In this document: in pieces, positions 1 through 6,795 of the stretch
Layout: every line of letters begins with the position of its first letter
Numbering within the stretch: position 1 is the stretch's first letter
DNA from: CAYMJO01 sp964391305
GTDB lineage: Bacteria > Patescibacteriota > CALEFQ01
Length of the DNA: 41,238 nt
Direction of reading: 5' to 3'
Assembly (NCBI GenBank): GCA_964391305.1
Contig: CAYMJO010000002.1
Span: forward strand, 1-41,238
Position numbers and translations under genes: made by a program
The notes under the pieces: generated by a model
The model's database searches: none
Told to the model about the DNA's origin: nothing
What the model saw: only the letters and a program-made list of their open reading frames with translations

Positions 1-456
1 GATTACGGCCAAGACAATGGTCGAACTACCGTTTATGAGCTGGAAGAAAACCACTACGGGGTTGAAATAAACCTCGTTTCCTACTCAAAGTTAGGAAAAA
101 CATACATTCGGGCCGGCGGGTACGCTTTTTTAGGAAAAAGCCGGCTCGAGGAGACGTTGCTAGGCGATGTCTCCTCCAAGAATCGTTCTGGTCTAGGTGA
201 GCTAGACCTAGGGGCGGAAATCGGAATTCTTGGGGGAAAGTTTTTTCTCCTATTAGATTATTTCGAAAGTCTGTGGACTGACCTAAAGTCCAAGACTTTC
301 GGAGTCGGCTTCGAAATGGGAAGCCGAAAAGAAATGGGAAGCCGAAAATCATTTTCCTTCAGGCTTGAAGGAAAATACACCGAGATAAAAAGTACTCCAG
401 GCGGCAAGGACGAGAAACTTGCAGGGCCTGGAGGCAAAATTTCTATTTTTTTTTAA
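1..456 (+). CDS. 3' end of a beta-rich, possibly outer-surface protein (partial)
   Basis: The frame is open from the first base to a TAA at 454-456, giving 151 residues of C-terminus; the start lies outside the window. I do not recognise the family. The visible part alternates hydrophobic and polar residues in several stretches (for example YGVEINLVSY, LDLGAEIGIL, FSFRLEGKY), as in amphipathic beta strands, and the chain ends in ISIFF. A terminal Phe after an amphipathic strand is typical of outer-membrane beta barrels, but a secreted beta sandwich would look similar. An exact 18-base tandem duplication lies inside the frame at 313-348 and repeats EMGSRK. A 108-residue minus-strand frame over the same bases has no recognisable features. 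The same strand and spacing suggest it precedes the glycosyltransferase at 571, but co-transcription is not shown. Confidence 0.5.
   Translation, partial: DYGQDNGRTTVYELEENHYGVEINLVSYSKLGKTYIRAGGYAFLGKSRLEETLLGDVSSKNRSGLGELDLGAEIGILGGKFFLLLDYFESLWTDLKSKTFGVGFEMGSRKEMGSRKSFSFRLEGKYTEIKSTPGGKDEKLAGPGGKISIFF
313..348 (+). repeat. exact 18-base tandem duplication inside a coding region
   Basis: GAAATGGGAAGCCGAAAA occurs twice back to back, at 313-330 and 331-348. The unit is a multiple of three, so the frame stays open and the protein gains a second EMGSRK. Two identical copies suggest a recent event such as replication slippage. Confidence 0.9.
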
Positions 457-471
457 AACACTCCAGAACCC

Positions 472-525
472 GGCTCGGTGCAATCAGTCATTAATAGTTA
501 TATTGATGATTTGATTGCCCGAGCC
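472..525. repeat. inverted repeat with GGCTCGG / CCGAGCC arms upstream of the GT4 gene
   Basis: The left arm (472-486) reads GGCTCGG, one unpaired T, then GCAATCA. The right arm (512-525) reads TGATTGC then CCGAGCC. Apart from the bulged T this is 14 paired bases around a 25-base A/T-rich loop. No T-run follows, so it is not a classical terminator. The arm core recurs in the inverted repeat at 1973-2046. It may be a regulator site or an mRNA leader hairpin. Confidence 0.6.
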
Positions 526-570
526 TTCATTCTCAAATATTACCTTTTTCATGATATATTTTTTACAAAA

Positions 571-1854
571 ATGAAGATTTTACTCGTCGAAAAATTTTTA
601 CAAGAGGGAGGAAAGTCCGGGGGCACAACTCGGGCCGCTTTGGAAATTCGAAAAATTTTGACGAAGAAAGGTCACGAAGTCATCCCTTTCACCGCATGGA
701 ACAAAGATATAAAACAAAAATCTCCAGATTGGATAGAGAAATACAAAAAGTACTTCGTGAAATACGAAGATTTTTCGAAGTTTGGTTTCAACCCAAGCAC
801 AATTCGCAAAGCCCTGAAGATGATTTACAACAAAGAGGCTGCGGAAAAAATAGAGGATTTGATCAAAGGCGAGAAGCCGGATTTGGCATACATTCACAAC
901 ATTTTCCATCACATTGGTCCGTCCATTTTGCCCATTCTGAAAAAGCATGATATCCCCGTGATTTACAGCCTCCACAGCTATAAACACATTTCGGCAAATT
1001 ATTATCTTCTGCACAAGAGCAAAATTTATGAAAAAGACAAAGGCGGAAAATATTACCGCTACATTTTTGATAGGTCTATAAAAAACTCGGCGTTTGCGGG
1101 GCTTCACGAGATGGTCGAGATGACGATCCATCACAAAATTTGGAAGCCTTTTTATAAATACGTTGATCTCTATACCGCTCCAAGTAAATTTTTGATAAAA
1201 AAAAGCTACGAATACAAATATCCGAGAAAAATAGAGCACTTGCCGAATATGCTCGATGGCGCAGATTTTCAGCCCAATTCCTCGAAAAAGGGAAATTATA
1301 TACTTTACTTTGGAAGAGTTTCAGGCGAGAAAGGAATACATCTTGTCATTGAAGCGCTTTCACGCCTAGAAAATCCGGACGTGGAATTTTACATTGCTGG
1401 TCAGGGAGATTATGAGTCAAAGCTTCGAGCTTTGGCAAAACAAAAAAAAGTTGAGAACAGGGTCAAATTTCTCGGCTTCAAAACAGGAAATGAGCTGAAA
1501 CGCTTGGTCTCAAGGGCACTGTTCGTTGTCCTTCCAAGCATTTGCTATGAAAATGCGCCGTATGCTATTTATGAATCAGCCGCTTTGGGAACTCCCGTGA
1601 TTGCTTCCCATATTGGCGGAATTCCCGAATTGATTTGTGAAGACCATGATATCGCGAAATCTTCCGGTCTTACTTTTGAAGCTGGCGATGTAAACGATTT
1701 GGAGGATAAAATAAGCTTTCTTCTGGAAAATAAAGAAGTATTGCCTAAAATGGGCAAAGTCGCCCGCAAGTTTTTCGAGGATAATTTCACTCTTGAAGAA
1801 TTTTATAAAAAACTGAAAAAATTGGTCTGGGACAAACTTGATTTAAGGCTTTAA
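571..1854 (+). CDS. GT4-family glycosyltransferase (GT-B fold)
   Basis: A 427-residue cytoplasmic or membrane-associated enzyme predicted to transfer a sugar from a nucleotide donor to a lipid-linked glycan; donor and acceptor cannot be read from the sequence. It starts MKILLVEKF followed by the Gly-rich GGKSGG loop typical of the N-terminal GT-B Rossmann domain. The C-terminal domain has FGRVSGEKGIH and the donor-site EX7E motif (E327 and E335, in ENAPYAIYE), then ALGTPVIAS. I chose the ATG at 571 because the family N-terminus begins there. The frame stays open to a GTG at 478, but that would add 31 residues with no counterpart in the family. A strong terminator follows directly, so this gene is probably the end of a transcript separate from the rml genes. 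Confidence 0.9.
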   Translation: MKILLVEKFLQEGGKSGGTTRAALEIRKILTKKGHEVIPFTAWNKDIKQKSPDWIEKYKKYFVKYEDFSKFGFNPSTIRKALKMIYNKEAAEKIEDLIKGEKPDLAYIHNIFHHIGPSILPILKKHDIPVIYSLHSYKHISANYYLLHKSKIYEKDKGGKYYRYIFDRSIKNSAFAGLHEMVEMTIHHKIWKPFYKYVDLYTAPSKFLIKKSYEYKYPRKIEHLPNMLDGADFQPNSSKKGNYILYFGRVSGEKGIHLVIEALSRLENPDVEFYIAGQGDYESKLRALAKQKKVENRVKFLGFKTGNELKRLVSRALFVVLPSICYENAPYAIYESAALGTPVIASHIGGIPELICEDHDIAKSSGLTFEAGDVNDLEDKISFLLENKEVLPKMGKVARKFFEDNFTLEEFYKKLKKLVWDKLDLRL

Positions 1855-1868
1855 GTATAAATATTGCA

Positions 1869-1902
1869 GGGGCTTCGCCATGGCGGGGCCCTTTTTTGTT
1901 TT
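1869..1902 (+). terminator. rho-independent terminator after the GT4 gene
   Basis: GGGCTTCGCC pairs with GGCGGGGCCC across 1870-1891, with two G-U pairs in an otherwise G/C-rich stem, followed at once by TTTTTT at 1892-1897 and further T residues. It starts 15 bases after the stop codon at 1854. Confidence 0.85.
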
Positions 1903-1972
1903 GTGGCGAACAGGCTTGCCAGTCGTAATTTTGGCGCAGGCGTGCTTGCCAGCTGAAGCACACGGTGAGGGG

Positions 1973-2046
1973 CGTAGGCTCGGTAATTTTTTCCCTTGTA
2001 TTACGTTGTACTATATATAGACAATTATACACTTGCCGAGCCTGCG
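1973..2046. repeat. 14-bp inverted repeat flanking an A/T-rich core upstream of rmlB
   Basis: Bases 1973-1986 (core AGGCTCGG) pair with 2033-2046 (core CCGAGCCT) over 14 positions, two of them G-U, around a 46-base A/T-rich centre. The right arm covers the proposed -35 of the rmlB promoter. The core GGCTCGG/CCGAGCC matches the inverted repeat at 472-525. The same 233-base gap holds two copies of GCTTGCCAG (1914-1922 and 1944-1952) and a small hairpin GTGCTT/AAGCAC (1942-1961). Operator, leader structure or small dispersed element are all possible. Confidence 0.6.
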
Positions 2047-2062
2047 GTTTGCCTGTTAAGAT
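2033..2062 (+). promoter_or_regulatory. candidate sigma-70-type promoter for the rml unit
   Basis: TTGCCG (2033-2038), an 18-base spacer, then TAAGAT (2057-2062), placing a start near 2069, about 19 bases before the GTG of rmlB. Neither box is perfect. The TATATATA stretch at 2012-2019 is an alternative -10 source without a good -35. Confidence 0.35.
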
Positions 2063-2087
2063 AGATATGAAATTAAACAAAAAATAA

Positions 2088-3086
2088 GTGAAATTGCTCG
2101 TCACCGGCGCGCTTGGCTTCATGGGCTCCGCCTTCGTGCGCCACATCCTAAAAAAATATAAAAACTACAAAATAACAAATCTGGATAAGGTAACTTATGC
2201 GGCCAATTTTGATAATTTAAAAAGTGTTGAAAAAGATAAGCGGTACAAATTTGTAAGAGGCGATGTTTCTGATCCAAAAGTTGTGAATCGTATCGCGAAA
2301 AACGCTGACGCCATTGTAAATTACGCGGCGGAAACGCATGTTGACCGTTCGATAAGCAAACCCGATGATTTCATACAAACAGATGTTTACGGCACTTACG
2401 TTCTTCTCGAGGCGGCGAAAAAATACGAGATGAAGCGATTTGTGCAGGTCTCAACAGACGAGGTTTACGGCGAAGTCATGAATGGCCGTTCCAAAGAGAC
2501 GGACATGCTTTTTCCCTCGAGCCCATATTCGGCAAGCAAAGCCGGCGGAGACATGCTTGTTCTTGGCTATTTTCGCACATACGCTGTTTCAGCGATCCTG
2601 ACACGCGCGTCAAACAATTACGGCCCATACCAATATCCGGAGAAGATCATTCCATTATTCATAACCAACATTTTAGAGGGCAAGAAAGTTCCTGTCTATG
2701 GAAAAGGAGGCCAAGTCCGTGATTGGCTTTATGTCGAGGATCACGCGAGGGCAATTGACGAAGTTCTGCATAAAGGAAAGTCCGGCGAAATTTACAATAT
2801 AGGTTCGGACTCGGGAAAAAACATCACAAACATGCAAGTTACAAAAAAAGTTTTGAAGTTTCTTGGTAAAGACGAAAAATTTATCGAACATGTGAAGGAC
2901 CGTCCCGGACATGATAGACGATATGCCATAAATTGTGATAAGATTAAAAAACTTGGATGGAAACCAAAGATGAATTTTTCAGAAGGGATTAAAAAAACAG
3001 TTGATTGGTATAAAAATAATGAAGAATGGTGGAAAAAGATAAAATCCGGGGAATTTTTAGAATACTATAAAAGACAATACGGCTAG
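2088..3086 (+). CDS. rmlB: dTDP-glucose 4,6-dehydratase (RmlB-type)
   Basis: Predicted to convert dTDP- (or UDP-) glucose to the 4-keto-6-deoxy sugar, the first committed step to L-rhamnose and other 6-deoxy sugars. It is 332 residues, close to the usual length. An extended-SDR Rossmann domain starts at once with GALGFMG (7-13, NAD binding). AAETHVDRSI lies at 80-89, the T123-D124-E125 dehydratase triad sits in VSTDEVYGE, and the catalytic Y147-xxx-K151 pair and RPGHDRRYA (272-280) follow. A TAA lies directly upstream and the next ATG falls inside the NAD-binding loop, so the GTG at 2088 is the only sensible start. It is followed 36 bases later by the epimerase/reductase and then the nucleotidyltransferase, forming a compact activation unit. 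The nucleotide carried by the substrate is not determined by the sequence. Confidence 0.95.
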   Translation: MKLLVTGALGFMGSAFVRHILKKYKNYKITNLDKVTYAANFDNLKSVEKDKRYKFVRGDVSDPKVVNRIAKNADAIVNYAAETHVDRSISKPDDFIQTDVYGTYVLLEAAKKYEMKRFVQVSTDEVYGEVMNGRSKETDMLFPSSPYSASKAGGDMLVLGYFRTYAVSAILTRASNNYGPYQYPEKIIPLFITNILEGKKVPVYGKGGQVRDWLYVEDHARAIDEVLHKGKSGEIYNIGSDSGKNITNMQVTKKVLKFLGKDEKFIEHVKDRPGHDRRYAINCDKIKKLGWKPKMNFSEGIKKTVDWYKNNEEWWKKIKSGEFLEYYKRQYG

Positions 3087-3122
3087 ATAAAACATGATGT
3101 TTTTCGCGTAAAAATTTCGTTT

Positions 3123-3947
3123 ATGAAAATTTTAATCATAGGGAAAGGTTATATCGGCTCTCGCTGTGCCGAGAGTTGGCCTGACGCGAAGATGTCTGGC
3201 AAAATGATAAACAGCGTCAAAGACGTTGAACAAATTTTGGATAAGTACAAGCCCGATGTTGTTTTGAATGCGGCGGGAATTGTCGGAAAGCCAAATGTTG
3301 ACTGGTGCGAGACGAATCAAGCTGAAACCATGTGGGGAAACACCGTTTTACCAATCATGATTGCGGCCGCGTGCCAAAAAAAGAAGAAATATCTCCTTCA
3401 CATAGGCTCTGGCTGTATTTACTATGGCTATTCGAAAAACAAGAAAGGCTGGGAAGAAGATGATTTTGCCAATCCATCTGCCGTGTACACGCGATGCAAG
3501 TACGCCGCAGATCTCGCGCTTTCGACCTTGCCCAATCTTGGCATTGCCAGAATCAGAATGCCAATCGATTATATTCCAAGTCGGGCAAATCTGATTGACA
3601 AGCTCGCGTCTTTTTCAAAGATTATAAATGTCAGAAACAGCGTGACGGTTGTTGAAGACATGATTAAGGTATTTCACAAACTGCTCGAAAAAAAAGCCGC
3701 GGGAATTTTTCATGTGACAAATCCCGGATCCGTCACTCACAAAGAGATTATCAAGCTCTATGAAAAATATGTGGATCCGAAACACAGCAACAAATGGGTT
3801 TTGGAAAAAGACTTGCTAAAGAAAGGTCTTACCAAAAAGAAAAGATCCAACAATATCCTGCAATCAAAAAATTTGAAAAAACTGGGAATCAAAATGAGAC
3901 CAATCAAGGAAGCATTGACGGACACGATGAAGAAATATGCCCAATAA
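3123..3947 (+). CDS. bifunctional 4-keto-6-deoxy-sugar 3,5-epimerase/4-reductase-like enzyme (NRS/ER type)
   Basis: A 274-residue SDR protein that most resembles the nucleotide-rhamnose synthase/epimerase-reductase of plants and other eukaryotes, where one polypeptide performs the work of RmlC and RmlD. Visible elements: GKGYIG (7-12) for NAD(P); NAAGIVGKPNVDWCE (49-63), very close to the plant NAAG-TGRPNVDWCE signature; GSGCIYY (95-101); Y122-xxx-K126; RMPIDY (145-150); VRNSVTVVEDM (170-180); VTNPGSVTHKEI (198-209); and RSNN near residue 241. C98 and a lysine in the 160-166 stretch line up with positions I recall as linked to epimerisation in the plant enzyme; this needs alignment. Neighbouring rmlB and rmlA genes and the lack of any rmlC in the window support a complete rhamnose route. 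A plain RmlD reductase is the alternative. Confidence 0.8.
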   Translation: MKILIIGKGYIGSRCAESWPDAKMSGKMINSVKDVEQILDKYKPDVVLNAAGIVGKPNVDWCETNQAETMWGNTVLPIMIAAACQKKKKYLLHIGSGCIYYGYSKNKKGWEEDDFANPSAVYTRCKYAADLALSTLPNLGIARIRMPIDYIPSRANLIDKLASFSKIINVRNSVTVVEDMIKVFHKLLEKKAAGIFHVTNPGSVTHKEIIKLYEKYVDPKHSNKWVLEKDLLKKGLTKKKRSNNILQSKNLKKLGIKMRPIKEALTDTMKKYAQ

Positions 3948-3951
3948 TTAT

Positions 3952-5025
3952 ATGAAAGGACTAATTTTATCTGGAGGTCATGGCACGCGGCTTAGGCCAA
4001 TCACATACACAACTCAAAAACAGCTGATTCCGATCGCGAATCGGCCCATGTTGTTTTTTGTTATTGACGATCTGGTTGAAGCAGGCATAAAAGATATCGG
4101 CATCATTATTGGACCCAACAAAGATCAGATTAAAAAAGCTGTTGGCAAAGGCGGTAAATGGAAAGCGAAGATTACCTATATTGAACAAAATTCACCGCTT
4201 GGTCTCGCGCATTGTGTTAAGATCGCGAAAAAATTTTTGGGGAATTCTGATTTTGTAATGTATCTTGGAGACAATCTTTTAAAAGGCGGCATAAAAGATT
4301 TTGTGAAAAAGTTTAAAAAAAGCAAAAAAGCGCAAGCGAGCATAATGCTTACGGAAGTTAAAGATCCGCAGCGTTTTGGTGTCGCAAAACTAAAAAAAGA
4401 CGGTTCCGTTGAAAGACTCATTGAAAAACCCAAAATCCCGCCGTCAAATCTAGCGCTTGTCGGAATTTACGCTTTTCGCGAAAAAATCCATGAAGCTGTT
4501 CGGAAAATAAGGCCATCATGGAGAAAAGAGCTGGAAATTACGGACGCGATTCAGTGGCTTTTGAACAAAGGATACAAAGTTGAGCAATCCAAAGTCAAAG
4601 GATTTTGGAAAGACACTGGCAAGCCATGGGATCTATTGGAGGGAAACCAGCTTGTGCTTGATGAAATGAAGCCGAAAAACCAAGGCAAAGTTGAAAAAGG
4701 AGCGGTGATTGAAGGAAGAGTTACAATTGGTATTGGAAGCAAAATTACGGGCAGAAGCGTGATACGAGGGCCTGTGATAATCGGTACGGATTGCTTGATT
4801 GCGAACAGCTACATAGGTCCGTTTACTGCGATAAAAGATCGTGTCAAAGTGAAAAACAGCGAAGTTGAGCATTCAATCATTTTGGATGATTCAACAATAG
4901 ACTGCAACAAACGGATTGTGGACGGAGTCATTGGCGTTGACTGCGCAATCACGTCCGTTGAGAAAACTATCCCACAACAGGGACATAAGCTTGTGATTGG
5001 AGATAATTCCGTGCTGGAGCTTTGA
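3952..5025 (+). CDS. rmlA: glucose-1-phosphate thymidylyltransferase, long form (RmlA-like)
   Basis: Predicted to join glucose-1-phosphate and dTTP to dTDP-glucose, the substrate of the 4,6-dehydratase upstream. The N-terminal nucleotidyltransferase domain shows GGHGTRLRP with the following QKQLIPIANRP, and YLGDN for metal and substrate binding. The last 110 residues show the hexapeptide pattern of a left-handed beta helix (for example IEGRVTIGIG, VIRGPVIIGTDC), placing it in the long-form family of about 355 residues; this one is 357. I prefer the ATG at 3952 because MKGLILSGG is the family N-terminus. An ATG at 3937 would add five residues and overlap the upstream gene by 11 bases. UTP use cannot be excluded. 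It is the last gene before a terminator-like hairpin. Confidence 0.9.
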   Translation: MKGLILSGGHGTRLRPITYTTQKQLIPIANRPMLFFVIDDLVEAGIKDIGIIIGPNKDQIKKAVGKGGKWKAKITYIEQNSPLGLAHCVKIAKKFLGNSDFVMYLGDNLLKGGIKDFVKKFKKSKKAQASIMLTEVKDPQRFGVAKLKKDGSVERLIEKPKIPPSNLALVGIYAFREKIHEAVRKIRPSWRKELEITDAIQWLLNKGYKVEQSKVKGFWKDTGKPWDLLEGNQLVLDEMKPKNQGKVEKGAVIEGRVTIGIGSKITGRSVIRGPVIIGTDCLIANSYIGPFTAIKDRVKVKNSEVEHSIILDDSTIDCNKRIVDGVIGVDCAITSVEKTIPQQGHKLVIGDNSVLEL

Positions 5026-5042
5026 GCAAGTTTTATGTCGCA

Positions 5043-5071
5043 GATTTTTGTAAAAATCATTCTCTTTTTTT
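5043..5071 (+). terminator. A/T-rich terminator-like hairpin after rmlA
   Basis: GATTTTT (5043-5049) and AAAAATC (5052-5058) form a 7-base inverted repeat, followed by a T-rich run ending in TTTTTTT (5065-5071). The stem is A/T-rich and so weaker than the one at 1869. Confidence 0.5.
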
Positions 5072-5094
5072 AGTAACCTGTGCCATGAACTCTG

Positions 5095-5123
5095 TTTCCC
5101 TGTTGCCCATTTTATGCTAGAAT
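5095..5123 (+). promoter_or_regulatory. candidate extended -10 promoter for the secreted protein gene
   Basis: TTTCCC (5095-5100), a 17-base spacer, then TAGAAT (5118-5123) preceded by TGC (5115-5117), an extended -10 arrangement. The predicted start near 5130 gives a leader of about 40 bases before the ATG at 5172. The upstream hairpin at 5043-5071 supports an independent transcript. Confidence 0.45.
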
Positions 5124-5171
5124 AGGCTTATAAAGAAAACTCTAAATATTTTTTTAAAAAATTTTATAAAA

Positions 5172-6521
5172 ATGAAAAAAATATTATTTTTTACAATTTG
5201 TATTGCGTTTTTCGCGATGCCAGTTTTCGTGTCCGCAAAATATGATTATCCGTATAACGATATCATTTCGGACAGGCTTTTTTATAACAGAAATGCGATG
5301 AAAGAAAGTGATGTGCAGAAGTTTTTGGAAAGCAAGGGAAGCTATTTGGCAGATTTTTCCGAAGGAGGGAAAAAAGCCTCAGGGTTGATTTACGAAGCTT
5401 GCAAATCGTACGGCTTGAATCCAAAGATCGTTCTTGTCATGCTTCAGAAAGAACAGAGCCTAATTGAAGACGGAAGTCCAACGGAGCGCGCGGTTCGTTG
5501 CGCGATGGGCTATGGCAGCTGTGACGAAAAATACATGGGGTTTTCCAAACAGATAGACAACGGAGTCTGGATTTTGGGCAAGGGCTACAAAGATAACAAA
5601 TCTAGATATGCATACGATGTCGGCAAGGAGACGATGACACAGGACGGCATCAAGGTTAAACCGAAGAATTATGCCGTTGCGGAACTTTTTATCTACAATC
5701 CCGTCGCGGGAGTTAATAAGGGCAATGGAAATTATCTCTTTTGGAATCTCTGGAAGAATAGATACAAGTTCGGCGCGGACAATATCTTGGCAGGTACGTT
5801 GATTCGCGAGAAGGGATCAAACGGTGTCTACCTCATTGGCAATGAAGGCGCAAAGCATCCTTTTTGGGGATCTTCGGCATTCAGCCAAACCTATAGGCGA
5901 GAGCAGATTGTCGATCTTGATACGAGCGATTTTGTGAATGTGGGATCTGGAGATCCGATCAAGCTTCGGGATGGAGTTTTATTTAGGGCGTCGAATGGCG
6001 CGGTTTTTATTTCGCAGAATGGCAAAAAGCTTGGCGTGCCGAATCCAGAGACTCTGAAAGCGCTTGGATATACAAATAGAGATCCAATTAGTCTAAATAA
6101 GACCGAAGCGGATCTTTTGCCGTACGCCGGTAAATTTAAAAAGGATGGCTTTACGAGACCAAACGGGACTTTTATAAAAACAAAAGGTAGTCAGGCTGTT
6201 TATCTCATCGATCAGAATAAAAAAAGACCATTTTGGGACAAGAAGATCTTTGATTTTAATTACAATGGCAAGGTTGTCGTCGTAGAAATTTCAAGGAAAG
6301 AATTCGATAACTATAAAAATGGTCCTCCCGTAAAGTTTCGAGACGGAGCAATTTTGCAGGCTCCAAGCGGAGGAATATTCGTGATTTCCGGCGGCAAGAA
6401 GCGCGGCGTCGCGTCCATGGAAATATTTTGGGGTCTTGGATTAGATAAAAAAAATATTATAAAAGTGAGCAAAGCCATTTTAGATATGCATCCAAACGCT
6501 CCAACAATCACGACTTACTAG
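5172..6521 (+). CDS. secreted cell-surface protein with lytic-enzyme-like domain and two C-terminal repeat units
   Basis: 449 residues with a clear signal peptide (MKKILFFTIC, hydrophobic core, cleavage likely after VSA at residue 22). Residues about 30-200 resemble a glucosaminidase- or transglycosylase-like fold seen in surface proteins of Patescibacteria and Actinobacteria: YGLNPKIVLVMLQKEQSLI with E94 as a possible catalytic acid, and a C110/C117 pair around AMGYGS. Residues 208-449 are two related units of about 120 residues. GTLIREKGSNGVYLIGN...HPFWG (208 on) matches GTFIKTKGSQAVYLIDQ...RPFWD (332 on), and DGVLFRASNGAVFI (267 on) matches DGAILQAPSGGIFVI (391 on). Such repeats suggest wall or glycan binding. 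It sits alone between a terminator-like hairpin and a convergent operon. Cell-wall remodelling or adhesion is inferred; enzyme activity is unproven. Confidence 0.75.
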   Translation: MKKILFFTICIAFFAMPVFVSAKYDYPYNDIISDRLFYNRNAMKESDVQKFLESKGSYLADFSEGGKKASGLIYEACKSYGLNPKIVLVMLQKEQSLIEDGSPTERAVRCAMGYGSCDEKYMGFSKQIDNGVWILGKGYKDNKSRYAYDVGKETMTQDGIKVKPKNYAVAELFIYNPVAGVNKGNGNYLFWNLWKNRYKFGADNILAGTLIREKGSNGVYLIGNEGAKHPFWGSSAFSQTYRREQIVDLDTSDFVNVGSGDPIKLRDGVLFRASNGAVFISQNGKKLGVPNPETLKALGYTNRDPISLNKTEADLLPYAGKFKKDGFTRPNGTFIKTKGSQAVYLIDQNKKRPFWDKKIFDFNYNGKVVVVEISRKEFDNYKNGPPVKFRDGAILQAPSGGIFVISGGKKRGVASMEIFWGLGLDKKNIIKVSKAILDMHPNAPTITTY

Positions 6522-6576
6522 ATTAAAGTGCGAAATTGGCCGAAACAATATGTGAAGATAGTTAATGCTGAAAGTT

Positions 6577-6795
6577 TTAAGCTTTGAGTTTCATCGGTTG
6601 CAGTGCGATGTAGGCGACGGCAAAGGCGCCCGCAATCCAAAGAAAAACTTTCATATCGAGAAAAATACTCACAGAATAAGGTATTGCCGTCTCGATGGCC
6701 AACAATATGAAATAGGTTATAATCGCGCTGATTGCCACATGGAGAAGTTGATTTTTCCATGGGTATTTTATTCCATTATTGTCTGAATTTTTCAT
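6577..6795 (-). CDS. small membrane protein, two predicted helices, function unknown
   Basis: 72 residues with hydrophobic stretches at about 20-35 and 45-65, consistent with two transmembrane helices. I do not recognise a family. Its ATG overlaps the stop codon of the upstream minus-strand gene in an ATGA arrangement (6792-6795), which indicates translational coupling and is the main reason to believe it. A small partner or anchor for the larger membrane protein is a guess. It converges with the secreted protein gene ending at 6521, and the 55 bases between show no strong terminator. Confidence 0.65.
   Translation of the reverse strand: MKNSDNNGIKYPWKNQLLHVAISAIITYFILLAIETAIPYSVSIFLDMKVFLWIAGAFAVAYIALQPMKLKA

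Noticed and set aside
395..433. CTCCAGGC/GCCTGGAG stem plus T-run as terminator of the first gene
   Set aside because: The stem is inside the coding frame, has a 23-base loop and the T-run starts about 13 bases after the stem; too weak to call.
478..570. 31-residue N-terminal extension of the GT4 gene from a GTG at 478
   Set aside because: The extension has no family counterpart and covers a strong inverted repeat; the ATG at 571 starts the first Rossmann strand directly.
598..1239. 213-residue open frame on the minus strand
   Set aside because: It lies entirely inside a clear GT4 gene on the opposite strand and shows no motif, signal or start context.
6522..6576. Bidirectional terminator between the convergent genes
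   Set aside because: Only short A/T-rich partial repeats are visible; no stem of six or more bases with a T-run was found.
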